DNA from: Boswellia sacra
Taxonomy: Eukaryota > Streptophyta > Magnoliopsida > Sapindales > Burseraceae
Assembly: GCA_013180625.2 (NCBI GenBank)
Contig: SNVD02013571.1
Coordinates: 620,001-684,000 of the forward strand
DNA: 64,000 nt
Reading direction: 5' to 3'
A program made the translations under genes and the position numbers. Below, one piece after another: positions 21,738 through 33,176 of the stretch. Every line of letters begins with the position of its first letter. Within the stretch, counting starts at the first letter, position 1. Under the pieces are notes generated by a model. The model was not told the origin of the DNA, ran no database searches, and was given only the letters and a program-made list of their open reading frames with translations.

Positions 21738-24700
21738 ATGGCTGGTGAATTTGGACTGTCCTTCACGCTTAAGACACCGGATACGGAACACTACCAGGCC
21801 GTGGTCACAAACATGGCAGGTTGGGACTGTATACAATGGATCCGGGCGAGCTTCAGTGCGAGGCAGAAGGAGATGTTTCGTGCAACATGTTTCGGATTTC
21901 TCCTAGACATCCGTCGGCTCTCCTTTCCGTCTCAGTTGGCGCACCACGTGCTTCAGTGGGAGGTTAACACCCTGGGGTACGACCGGGAGATGTGGTTCCT
22001 TGTTGAAGGTAAAAAATTGGTTTTCATGTACAATGTTGTTACAAAGTCATAGTTTTGCACGTATGATATTTTTAGTTATTTAACTGTAACATCGTTGTCA
22101 TCTTATGTAATTTTTTTCCTTATTTGCAGGACGACTCATTCGTTTTTCTGCGCACGAGTTCGGTTTGATAACCGGCTTACGATTTGCTTCCACGGTGCCA
22201 CCAATACCGACGATGTTGCATCCGTGCCGATTGTTGGATACATACTTCGATGGCATGGACTTGGATCTCATCGCTTTGTATGAAAATCTTAAGAATATGA
22301 ATGTGTCTCGTATGCCAGACGAGGATGTCGTGAAGCTAGGCGTGTACTACGTGCTTGAGCGTTTCTTCATGGCCCGGGATAGACGCCGACACGTGTCTAG
22401 GACATGGTTGAATTTTGTGGACAGACTGGATGAATTTAATACGTATCCATGGGGTTCGTTGTCCTACGAAAAGACATTGGGCTCGATGAAGAGGGCTTTG
22501 GTTGGGAGGTTAGAAAATTACAAGAGGCGAGCCCAAGCGAAGACGAGGCAGGTGGAGCGCTATAACTTGGAGGGGTGCCCGTACGCCTTTCAGGTACGTT
22601 CTGCTATCCATGAGTGTGACCGTGTTGATTTCTGTTTGATGTAATTTTAGTCCATGTCACTAACTAACCTGTTCGATGTAATTAAGGTTTGGTTGTACGA
22701 GGCCGTGCCTTACTTTGGCACACATTTTGGTACAGTGCCACAGGAATGCGCGGCGAGGATACCACGGTTGTTGAAGTGGGAGACAGTTAAGACCCCGTCC
22801 CAGAACGCTACCTACACTGATATACTGAGGGTTAGGAGGCGGGTTAGTACGAATCCTGTGTTACATCGAATTGTCTTGTTTTTTGTTCAACCAAAAACTG
22901 ATAACAGTTTCGCGTGATCTGATTATATGTTGACGCAGGCTAGGCCGCTCGTCGTTTTAGAGCCGTCCGTTGTGGAGCAGCAGACGGAGTGGTATGCACG
23001 GCTCAATGAAGTAGTTGGCATCCGTAGAGGTGCACATGTGGCTTGGGCAACAGCTACGGATGCTCCTTTACTGGCGGCGGAGAGCATTGAGCCACTTCCT
23101 GCTGAGGCGGCTGCAGCTCCACCTCCGGAGGGACCAGCAGCTCCACCTCCGGAGGGACCAGCAGCTCCACCTCCGGAGGGTCCAGCAGCTCCACCTCCGG
23201 AGGGCCCATTAGGTCCACATCCAGAGGGTCCAGCAGGACCACCCCCTGAGGGACCGGGACCAGCAGCTCCACCTCCGGAGGGTCCATCAGCACCACCTCC
23301 GGAGGGTCTGCCAGCTCCACCTCCTGAGGGACCGGGACCAGCAGCTCCACCTCCGGAGGGTCCATCAGCACCACCTCCGGAGGGTCCGCCAGCTCCACCT
23401 CCGGAGGGTCCATCAGCACCACCTCCGGAGGGTCTGCCAGCTCCACCTCCTGAGGGACCGTCAGCTCCACCTCCTGAGCTCTCATCCGCTTCACCTCCTG
23501 CTGGCATCAGTTCCCCTGTTGACCCGGATGTGGTTGCAGCAACAGACACGGACAGTCCTGACATGGACGTAGGGCCTGGCAGTCCACCGCTGGAGCCTTT
23601 AAGTCCACTGCCAGAGCCGTTCCATAGTTCCGGAGCTCCAGGAGCATCGACGACGGCGTCGGGTCGGCAGGTAAGAAATGCCAGTCGGCATTAATATTCT
23701 TGTACGTATACATTTGCTGCTCTGTTGGTTAATGAAGACCCTTGTTACAATTCTCATGCAGGTGCCGCCGGTCCATGACGACTTCCAGAGCACAGTTTTG
23801 CGTGAACTTGCTCTGTTACGGGCGGAGAACAGGGAAATGCGTGAGGAGATAGCTCGTCTCCGCGAGGCCGTTCTGGACCTCGGTGCGAACTTCGGAAACG
23901 ATGACACGGTACTTTCCAATATTTACATACTGGATTTTGACCTGTTCCACACACGCTTAAGCTGATGGTTATGTTTGTCTGATTTCAGGATTCAGATGCT
24001 GATTCCGACGGAGGTCCGGGTGATGACGGTGATGGTCCGCCGCCCGCGATTCCTGATTCCGTTAACCGGAATGTTCCTGCAGCCGATGCTCCTCCGGCAG
24101 CCTTAGTTTCACGCAGGGGTCGCCGCCTCCTACCAGCAAAGCATAAGCGAAGCCCCTTTGTCAGTCCACCAGGTAGGAAGAGGCCGAGGGTTCAGCAGCA
24201 GGAGGAAGCCACTGACCAGCAGCAGCCACAGCCCTCGGAGGAAGCCGCAGACCAGCAGCAGCCACAGTCAGAGGCCCCTTTACAATCCGAGGCGCCTATT
24301 GCTCAGTCGGAAGACAATCGATCTCAGTGGCCATCAGCAGATGTAGGAACTGGTCTCATTTTGTGCCCTCCGGTTCCACTTTTCGACCCACGTGCCCTGA
24401 TAGCAGAAGTTGACATGAAGGGATTCCACGCGTGGCTGGCGGACGACACCAGAACAGATCGCGCTGAGTTGGCAGTCTTCAGCGCAGATCGTAAGTTCTT
24501 CACGACGCTGATCAGCCCATCAGAATGGCTTGAAGCTGAGGTACTTTCATATCATCTCTGGCTGTCGAATATTGCTATATACAATTGGATTCCTTATTGA
24601 TAGCAATTGTTGTTTTCAGCACATAGACAGCTACTTGTGGGTTCTACGGTGCAGAGCTCGCGCCGTGACCAGACCTGGTGTACAGAGGTCTGCTTTCCTC

Positions 24701-25615
24701 GACACCACTTTTTGGGTACGTAAATCGTAGACATCTTACATTAACAATTTGTCACTTGAAATTTATGATTCCTTCAATGCGCTAACTGAACTCATGAACT
24801 TGCAGTTGAAATTGAAGTCGTTGTGGGCGCTATACTCGGAAAGATTGGACGACATTACCTGGGCAAATGAGGAGGACATGGTCCAGTATATCCTAGGACA
24901 GGTGCCCCTCGCTGGAACACCATGGGTCGACGTTGATAGGGTGAGAACATTTATATTCACTGAATTAGCATGTGCCATCTTATTTAAAATGTTGTGATTC
25001 ATTTCCATTTCCGTGTTGTCAATTCGTTTTCAGCTCTATCTCCCAGTACACCTCACCGATGATCATTGGGTGGCAGCAGAGGTGCATTTGAATCGCCGTC
25101 AGATTTCCATATACGACTCATCTATTGGGCATACTTCTACGGACATAGTCATGCAGACAGTCCGGTGCCTCGCTGAGCTACTACCCCGTATGGTGTCAAT
25201 GGAGGTTTACGGTATTCCTGACTATCCCACAACCCCATTTGACATTATGCGAATCGAGGACGTGGAGCAGGTGCCACAGCAGGAGCCTGGGGGAGGGGCA
25301 TGCGGCGTGTACTGTTTGAAGTACATCGAGTTCCTAGCGGGGGGCGTTCCACTGACCGAGATTAAGGCATTCCAGGACGACGAATGCCGGGAGAGAATGG
25401 CATTACATCTTTGGCTCAGCCGCGAAAACCCACAAGAGGCGGCCCCGCCCATCCTGGTGCCCTACGACATCAAGGCGCTGTTGCCTCAACCGGTAGTGCC
25501 TGCTGATGTTGCAGCTGCTGATGTTGCAGGCACTACCGCGACTGGACATGATGTGTCAGGAGATGTTATGACCACTATTGCCCATGACGACGTTGATTCA
25601 GCGAAGGTCAAGTAG
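21738..25615 (+). CDS. MULE-borne ULP1-type (C48) cysteine protease gene, nine exons
   Basis: Exons 21738-22008, 22130-22593, 22687-22842, 22939-23670, 23762-23908, 23989-24540, 24620-24715, 24806-24940, 25034-25615. All introns are GT-AG and the frame is continuous (1044 residues). The start MAGEFGLSF was chosen over the in-frame ATG at 21648 because the latter gives a hydrophobic stretch inside the repeat array. Parts: N-terminal domain (about 1-300) of the kind found in ULP-bearing plant transposon proteins; Pro-rich APPPEGP repeats (about 357-481); a short coiled coil (exon 5, ELALLRAENREMREE); a Gln/basic linker; the C-terminal protease with His862 (DDHW), Asp879 (IYDSS), Gln933/934 and Cys941 (GGGACGVYC). 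The triad is complete, so it could cleave SUMO-like substrates; the actual substrate is unknown. It follows the transposase in the same direction. Confidence 0.85.
23110..23490 (+). repeat. Pro-rich coding minisatellite
   Basis: Within exon 4 of the protease gene, about two dozen imperfect copies of a unit encoding APPPEGP (GCTCCACCTCCGGAGGG) in two higher-order blocks. The reverse strand is also open here but reads only Gly/Ser/Pro repeats and is a shadow. Confidence 0.92.
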
Positions 25616-25823
25616 CAGCCGAGCACGTTGGGACCATGAGATCACCTATTTTTTTTGTATATATTATGTTTAGTTAAACAAAATTGTTTTTTTTTTGTTT
25701 TTGGACACTAACACATTATTGTATAGTACATGTTTTTTATAGTAGCACATGGTTACGATGTATAGTTGTACGAAAACTTGTAAATACACAATATTCTATA
25801 GTGACATTATTTAATGGACTAAT
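25616..25823 (+). other. 3' region of the protease gene
   Basis: AT-rich sequence after the TAG, with T-rich runs; probably the 3' UTR and polyadenylation region. Nothing else seen. Confidence 0.4.
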
Positions 25824-26118
25824 CACACATACCTCCCCTGGGCTTTAGCTTAATTTCATTCATAAACACTGTTTACCATTTTCCATTATACGATACCCCT
25901 TACTTTTTTGAAATTATTCATCGAAACCCCTTCCGTCAGTTTTGCCGTTAATTGTATGAAAATAAATGTAATGAATAAGGGAAAAAAAGTAAACCCATCT
26001 AATTAGTTCTGCTGGCCAGTCTCACGGGAGCTGCTCACAGAACCCAAGTGCTCTTCGCTGCCTCCCCTGCACTGCGCACGCTGATAGCAAGAGTTCAGTT
26101 GAGTTGAGTTGATGCAAA

Positions 26119-26364
26119 ATGAAGTTTAACATAGCAAACCCAACCACTGGTTGCCACAACAAGCTTGAGATAGATGACGATCAGAAGCCCGAGTCTTTTT
26201 AGATAGGAGGAGCTCCCAAGAATTTAGTACAGATGCTCTGGGGTCTACAATTCATGGATATGTTTTTAAGATCATGGGAGGCTGCGACAAGCAAGGATTC
26301 CCAATGGAACTGGGAGTTCTGACTCCTGGTCGTGTTCATCTTTTGCTTCAAAGAGGAACCTGTT
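26119..26364 (+). pseudogene. RPS6: 40S ribosomal protein S6 fragment, N-terminal half
   Basis: Begins MKFNIANPTTG, the invariant start of eukaryotic RPS6, followed by LEIDDDQK; then a frameshift and an early TAG, and later in another frame [17 protein letters not shown] and [12 protein letters not shown]. No intron interrupts the roughly 80 codons, so it may come from a processed copy. It ends at GGAACC, where a 1.7-kb insertion begins. Non-functional. Confidence 0.9.
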
Positions 26365-28044
26365 GACCCAGGTATGGCAACCCAAGAGGGGGGGTGATTT
26401 GGGTTTTTATTTATCAAAATGGATTTGTAAAACTTTTCTTGAATAACCAAAATTAGTTTACTCTATCTTTATTAGTTTACTCTTTCTTTAGGAATAAAGG
26501 TGAAGAATATGAAATTAGAAGTTATGAAAGATGCAAAGAGAATAACAATAACGAACAATCACAAGTGCAAGTAAATATAAAGAGATAGCGATAGAGAGAG
26601 TGCAAACTCAATTTACGTGGTTCGGCAAATCTTGCCTACGTCCACGGGCTCCTAGCTCCAAGCTAGGCTTTCCACTGAGTTGTAAAAATCTTTACAACTT
26701 GCTTGATGAACAACAACACCAAGACTTTTTCTTCAACTCTTGACAACACTACACCAAGAGTTCTTCTTGATGAACAATCTCACCGAGGTAACTTTCTTCA
26801 ACTCTTCATAACACCACACCAAGAGTTCTCTCAAGGATAACTTTTATCCTTTACAAGGAGATCTCACTCTCACCACAGTACAAGAACGAATAAAAAAACA
26901 GCAGCCACAAAAGCACAACTCTATTCAAAGAGTAGATAAAGAATATAAAAGTTCTGTAGACTTGATATTTCTCTTGTTTTTTGCTTGCTAGATGCCTCTC
27001 TTGCTCTGTTTGAATCCATGGGAGAAGGGCTCCTTTTATAGGCAATTTGATTGAACTTAATCAAGTTAAGACACCAACTCCAAATTTTCTGCCCACCATA
27101 AAAAACGTAATCTTGTCTGCCACTTTTTTCAATGTTCTGTTTGAAATTTGAAAATCTGCAACAACCAAGTCATTTGGATATTTGTAGCTCAAGATATGGC
27201 CAAAACACCATTCGGCGCTCATGTGAATTGATTTTTCTTCCATATGTCAGTCCACCGATTTGCATGTGTATTATGTCGGCCTTCCGTTTCAAATTTGAAT
27301 TTCTTCAAAGAATATAAAATGTGATCCATTGAATCATCTTTCCAATGCCACAAGAATCAAGTCATTTGGATATCTCTAGCTCAAGATATGGATAACAAAT
27401 CATTCGGTACTCATATGAGTTGATTTTTCTTCTCTGTGTCAGTCCACCAAATTGCATGTCAATTATGTCGGCCTTCCATTTGAAATTTGAATTTCTTCTA
27501 AACATATAAAATGTGCCCCATTAAGTCCTTTTTTCAATGCCACAATAATCAAGTCATTTTTATATTTCTATCTCAAGATATGTCCAAAAGAGTATTCGGT
27601 GCTCATGTCAGTTGCTTCCGTTTGTCTTTCAAATTGCATAATAATTTGGACAACCTTACACTTGAAATTTGAATTTCTTTAAAACGTATGAAATGTTATA
27701 AATTGAGTAAACTTTCCAAAGGGTCAAGAATCACTTCATTTGGACATCTGTAGAAAAATATATGACCAATTGATTGAACATTGCTCATGTGACGCATTCC
27801 TTGAATCAAATCTTGTTCTTCAACTTTTGTGCCTTTAACATGTAGTATTCTCCTTTGGCTTCAACACTACTTTTGTGCCTTAACATGTAGTATTCTCCTT
27901 TGGCTTCAACACTTCATTTTAATAAGCCCCATCTTGATTTTGCAATTATTTCAATAATCTTATTCTTGCGCATAAATATAATCTCAATGAATCAATGTGT
28001 ATTGTTATCATCAAAATTATCATGTAGCCTTAGGGCTAACAATC
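26365..28044. mobile_element. 1.7-kb insertion splitting the RPS6 copy (possible LTR)
   Basis: The RPS6 reading stops at 26364 and resumes at about 28050, so the DNA between is a later insertion. It starts TGTTGACCC and a plausible end is GGGCTAACA (TG...CA with weakly complementary ends). Near the left it holds AATTTACGTGGTTCGGC and TACGTCCACGGGCTC, phrases common in plant LTRs. Inside are four or five diverged direct repeats of about 130-140 bp (27125-27790), each with CAAGTCATTTGGATAT and a CTCAAGATATG block. No coding capacity and no clear target duplication. Confidence 0.5.
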
Positions 28045-28049
28045 TCCCC

Positions 28050-28330
28050 TTGCTTCAGAGGTTATGGAAGGCGCAATGGAGAGCGAACGAGGAAATCTGT
28101 TCGTGGATGCATTGTAAATCAAGATCTGTCTGTATTGAACTTGGTTATAGTTAAGAAGGATGAGAACGATCTACCTGGGTTGACAGACAGTGGAAACCCA
28201 ACGATGAGCGGTCCAAAAAGGGTATCCCAAATTAGGAAGCTTTTTAGCCTCTCAAAGGAGGATGATGTTCGGAAGTATGTGAACACCTACCACACAACAT
28301 TCACAACAATATCTGGCAAGAAAGTTAGGG
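28050..28330 (+). pseudogene. RPS6: 40S ribosomal protein S6 fragment, middle part
   Basis: Continues the S6 reading: [60 protein letters not shown] and SGKKV, about 93 codons open. It then breaks off at residue ~150 of S6 and passes into the right inverted arm; the basic C-terminal third with the phosphorylation sites is missing. Several normally conserved residues are changed (RT for RR, TM for RM). Confidence 0.92.
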
Positions 28331-28489
28331 GTACCGTATGATGTCACTTAACGGCAAAACTGACAGAAGGGGTGCCCATGATGAATTTCGAAAAAGTCAG
28401 GGCTACCGTATCATGAAATGTAACAAACAGTGTTTCCGAATGAAATTAAGTCAAAACCTTTGGTGGGGGGGGGTGTTTCTCGTGTTTTC

Positions 28490-29314
28490 TGGTCGAACAA
28501 CCATTGTATACAATAAGTATGTGTAAACTTTCCATTTCCTGCATGATTGAGACATATCATATCATATAAGTTCCGTGGACAAAAAATAATTACGAAATTG
28601 CTTGCAAAAGTCCAAAAAATAAGTGTTCTGCCAAACCGCTCGACGACACTCGACAAATTCACTCGACACTCGACGAACTTCCTCGAAAGCTCGACGAAAT
28701 AGTGTCACGGCTCACGAAACACTCGACATGCATGGTTCGAGACATCTACAGGTCTGTTCCCTTCGTCCGACACTCGACTCTCTACACTCGACACACGAAC
28801 TCTCGACAATCCACAAGACCCTCGACGAAACTCGAACTCGCGACACTCGAACCTAGAATTGACGCAATTTCGAGACACTCGAAACAACCATCGGACTTGT
28901 CGAGATTCGGTCCCGACAGAACTTCTCGACACTCGACTACACTCGACGACACTCGAACACAGTCGTCTTCTTCGACCTTAGACTGCGAAAACCCATTTTT
29001 GCACACCGACAGCCAATTTCCAGCATTTTTTTACACAGACGGCACTATCTCTATCCTTAGTTCATATACATAAGCCATTTGTAAGGTATATAATTCGAGC
29101 TGTTACTGGTTTCCGTTGTTCTGTGTCTTGCTTTACTGTCTTTCTTAAAAAAATTTGTCCGAAGGATATGAAATAACAAGGTTTTGGGAATTTATTTTAG
29201 GACAGGGGTGTTTTTGTCTTTTAGACACAAAAGTGTCTATGGGATGAAAATATTTCAGAACATGTCCATTTTTCAAACCAGCCCCCTAAATTTGTCCATT
29301 TTTTCAATTTTCCC
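28490..29314 (-). repeat. MULE right terminal inverted repeat
   Basis: Reverse complement of 16544-17600 without the ~165-bp left-only stretch. Its inner end still contains, on the minus strand, the transposase start region (ATGCAGGAAATGG followed by about ten recognisable codons) before similarity stops near 28505. GTCGAG repeats fill 28620-28980 and the 20-bp motif occurs at 28624-28643. Confidence 0.9.
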
Positions 29315-29601
29315 AATTATCTTTGGTTCACTCTTTTGCTTCGCCATTGGTATTCCTCATTCTAAGGCACATTTTGTCACTTTAATTTATTCCTTTTCAC
29401 CTAATGGGGCAACCTAAATGGAGACTAATTAAGTAGTTCAATAGATTTAATATTTAAAATTGGAATTATCATGTGGATTATTACAAATTAGGTATATATA
29501 AAATTTCTTTGTCAATTGAAATTAGATATTTCAATTAAAACCATCTTCTGCTGAAGAAAAGCAACTGCTATTTACTAATAATATTCTTTCAATATTCTTT
29601 A

Positions 29602-29893
29602 TGTAACGATCGGTCCCCCGCCCATTTGGAGAACGGAACCTCATGAGACACCCTCGAACCCGGGACCTCCACCACAAAGGCTCACAAGGTTCATCATGAG
29701 TACCATTCGGGCCCTAAGCTAACAGGAACAAAACTGTGTGGGTAATAGAGGTTATCCCTTGAGGCCCCATTCCCCAAAGCAGACAATACTGACTGTTGTA
29801 CAATCGATGACAACCATAAGGTCCCATGCGAGTAATAAAGAGGTGTCTTATAAGGCCCTCGTTCCCCAAATAGGCGGGGGACCGGTCGTTACA
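29602..29893. mobile_element. Small inverted-repeat (MITE-like) element
   Basis: Ends are inverted copies over about 33 bp with few mismatches: TGTAACGATCGGTCCCCCGC on the left and its partner ending CCGGTCGTTACA on the right. Total about 292 bp, GC-rich in an AT-rich setting, no coding capacity. No clear target duplication is visible, so superfamily is open. Confidence 0.7.
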
Positions 29894-31213
29894 CTTATGA
29901 AGGATGGTCTTCGGATTTTGATGCTTTGCATACAAATCAAGGCAGTCATAAAGAAAATTCAGAAAAAAAAAACTTATTACATTTTTGTTTTGTCGATATA
30001 TATATCAAACGCATTTGTACCTTGTAATAACTACTCATGTATAATGCAACAACAGAGACAACCAAACTGACCCATTTTTGATTAATTATCTACCACAAGT
30101 TATCATCAACTTACTGAAGTGGAAAGGAATATGTCATAAACAATAATTGAGCCCTACTTCAGAATCTTCTTTCTCAATTAGAAACATTACTGTTGATATA
30201 TTTATTTTTGGGAGAATTTTTCATGCTATTCCTTTCCAAATCAATTTTAATTTCTACATCTCTATTGAAAGATGCATTAAGTTCTTCCTTAATTAATTAA
30301 ATACTTGGAAAGTTTTGTTAGAACTTAATCCATGCCCTTCAACACCTTGAGAGAAACTAAATCTCTTTCCACTGTGTTTAGCTTAATCGTTTTGGCTGAA
30401 AAATGACATCAACATTCTTGATATTCACTCTGGTAATGCAACTAATACAAGATTTTGGAATTGTCAGAGAGCAAGCTTAATACTGCTGTTGAGTCCAACT
30501 TGATAGCTTAAGCTTTTGTACTAGGTGGTTTCGAATTAGCATGTGCGCGTATTCGCATTTGTTATCAGTATGTCTGTGTTTGGGTGTCTAAATCAGCGAG
30601 CAAACTTAGTACTACCATTGGGCCCAGCCTGATAGTTTAACCTTTTGGATTAGGTGATTTACTATCGGATATCTTGTTATATAGCTCAATTTTGGCCACT
30701 CGTGTCAACTTTACAAGAGCTAGTTTCGGAGTTAAATTATTTTATTCTGCAGACTTTACTTTGCAGCCCTGAAGCCTCTCTTTTGAGAACAAATTACTGG
30801 CAGAAAAGGAGAAGTAAGAAGCGTTGAAAAAGAGAGCTAGTTTCACCTTGAAAATTGATGTCTATGCACATACAAACTATATACGATGCTAAACCACATC
30901 TACTAAGTTTGCTAACTGATGACCCATTAGGAGCCTCAAGTGAGACAATGCAACAATAAAGTCATCCACCCGCCACAACTTATTTTCTAAATAAAAAAGC
31001 TAAAACTGTAACTAAAACTAAACATGATATGATGATTAAACAGGAGATGCTAGAGCAAACTTTCACTAACTGAACCTTCTTAGGAGCTTCCAATCTTCGT
31101 CTGTTCCCTGCTAAAATCTTTTTTCGTAGTCTAGGACATAAAAGTCTTCTTTTTATTAGGTAGTAGTTATCTTGAAGTAGTGAGCCATGCATATCCTCTC
31201 CAGAGATGACTAT
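29894..31213. other. Intergenic stretch
   Basis: No gene supported. Two diverged direct repeats of about 65 bp (around 30470 and 30600, sharing GAGCAA.CTTA.TACT and CTTTTG.A.TAGGTG) may be old LTR debris. A minus-strand frame at 31213-30980 ends in a strongly hydrophobic segment (SCLIIISCLVLVTVLAFLF) but has no recognisable family; it could be a cut-off last exon. Confidence 0.4.
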
Positions 31214-33145
31214 TGACACGACCCGCCCCTAGCTACACGGGCGAATCATGCCTAAAACTGTGGACTACTGGCTGTTTCGTAATTCTTGTCTTTCTTATGG
31301 AACAATTTTGAAATAATTCTCATTACATCCACAAATAAAATAAATAAATAAAAACAATTTAATTATTACAACCTTAACATATCATTGCACCATCACGTGG
31401 CTGGGCCTCCACACTTCCTAACTATATCACATTTTGTTTTCATCCGGGGGGGGGATTTTAAAAAGAAAGAAAAATAAAAATAAAGATGTGAGTATAAAAC
31501 TCAATGAGTGGAAATAAAAAAATGTATTTGTAAATAAATCCAAAAGAAATCATATTGTTATAAAATAAATATTTGCTTTATATAAAAAAATTAGTATTTA
31601 TCATCTATAACTTTCATATCATCTAAAATGTCATAAAACTTTAAAATAAATAACTATTGAATGACTAAATTCATCAAAATACTAGTTATAGTTAAAACAA
31701 TAAAATAATCATCTTTAATCGTATAATACGATGCTCTTGATGATCATGCTAAAATCATTGCTTCAGTTATTTACTATGCAAAACATAATTTTCTTAAAAA
31801 TCTTCTTTCAAAAGAAACTTTTGTGAATCATGCTTCTTTTTCAAACTAACTCATATAAACATATTCAAAACTCTTTTCATTATACTAAACAAGTACTCCT
31901 GGAACTGTCTCATCCTGCCTGGCGAGATCTAACATCGCATAGGCAGAACTATCTGAATTTCCTCATACCTGGTGAGATCTACATCACGCAGGCACAACTA
32001 TCTGTACCTGGCGAGATTTAACATCGCACAGGCCTGCTATCTAGTCATACGCATGTGTAGAACTGCCCCCAAAGGGCTAAAGCGTCTAGATCACACGGCC
32101 CAAAGCCTCTATGTGTGTCTGAACGGGCCCCAAAGGCCTCTATTTGTATCACTGTCTAAGTGATCTGAATAACTGTCTGGATATCTGGGTACTAGCTTAG
32201 TATAACATAATTGCACATTCTTGTTTGTATTTAAAACTAATTTAATTTAAAAACTGCTTCATATGCTAAACTTTCTCTTTTCAAACAATTTTATCAAAAT
32301 CTGAAAAATTTATGCAAGGTAAAACTGAAAATATCAATGCTTTCACATTTTCTTTAAATTTACGAATTATAACTTTCTGAAAACTAAAATATACTTCAAA
32401 TATAAAATCTGATTTTTCTTTTCTAAATGTTATATCTTTGTTCAAAACTAATTTTGAAACTAAAATTCATGTCTACAACTAATTTAAAAACTAGCTTTGA
32501 AATATCTTAATAATTAAAAGTAAGTATAACAAATAGGTATATCTACCCTCAAGAAATACTATAGAACTAGCTTAAATTCTTCTAAATTTGCTAAAATTCT
32601 CAGTAATTCTATAAAATGCTAAATAAACATAACTAAGTAAATACTAAAACATATTTCTTAATTATCCAGAAAAATAAATCTTCTACTCTCTTTAAAACTT
32701 TCTAAAATATCCATAAAATAAAATACTTTTCATCTCACTATAAACCATAATTTATATTTCTATCTCAAAATCTGATACATTATACTTTAACTCAAATCTT
32801 TTTGACTATTTTAAATTTTTCATAATTATGCACTCAGATCCCTACAATTTCTGGAACAGCTTTCTAAATTTGTAATTCAACCCCTATTTGGGCAGTTTTA
32901 AAATTTTGCATTGTCACCCCTTCAGAATTTAAATTCTACTTTCCAAAACTTTTTCTTTTTAATTTACTATTATTTTGAATATACAATCACTTATCATTTT
33001 GTTAACCAAAATCACCATTTCTTCAACATATGTATTTATTTAAAAAAAAAACCCAATACCTCAATTTTCTATACTAATTCATTTAATTATAAAATGTCTC
33101 TTTTCAAATCATAAACAAAAATTTTCTACTTTCCACCAACATGTA

Positions 33146-33176
<31 letters not shown>

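Larger units (their letters stand above)
25824..28490. mobile_element. Inverted-repeat-flanked segment carrying an RPS6 copy, nested in the MULE
   Basis: Left arm (about 25824-25957) and right arm (about 28345-28490) are inverted copies of each other: CTTAATTTCATTC, then AAACACTGTTT, a GATACG(A/G)TA block and CCGTCAGTTTTGCCGTTAA on the left have reverse-complement partners in the same order on the right. Between them lies a ribosomal protein S6 sequence. This is the layout of a small non-autonomous transposon that captured a gene fragment (Pack-MULE-like). Exact ends and a target duplication could not be fixed; the outer edges are C-rich (CCTCCCC and CACCCCCCCCC) and diverged. Confidence 0.7.
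16544..29314 (+). mobile_element. Mutator-like element (MULE) with transposase and ULP1-type protease gene
   Basis: A 12,771-bp element bounded by inverted repeats that start GGGAAAATTGAAAAAATGG on the left and end with the reverse complement on the right, flanked by the perfect 9-bp duplication AATTATCTT. It carries two genes in the same direction: a MuDR-type transposase and a multi-exon gene ending in a C48 (ULP1) peptidase domain. MULEs with ULP-like genes are known in plants (the Kaonashi group), so the type has precedent. Both genes look undamaged, so the element may be autonomous. Between the genes and in the TIRs are GTCGAG-rich arrays. The right third holds a nested RPS6-bearing segment. 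Confidence 0.93.

Noticed and set aside
22923..23564. 213-codon minus-strand open frame rich in Gly/Ser/Pro, plus other open frames over the same stretch
   Set aside because: It is the antisense of the APPPEGP-coding minisatellite; low complexity, no start context, no homology. The spliced plus-strand gene explains the region.
30980..31219. 79-codon minus-strand frame with a C-terminal hydrophobic segment, possible tail-anchored protein
   Set aside because: No family recognised, no ATG at the 5' end, and the frame begins at the edge of a repeat. It could be a truncated last exon but cannot be supported.
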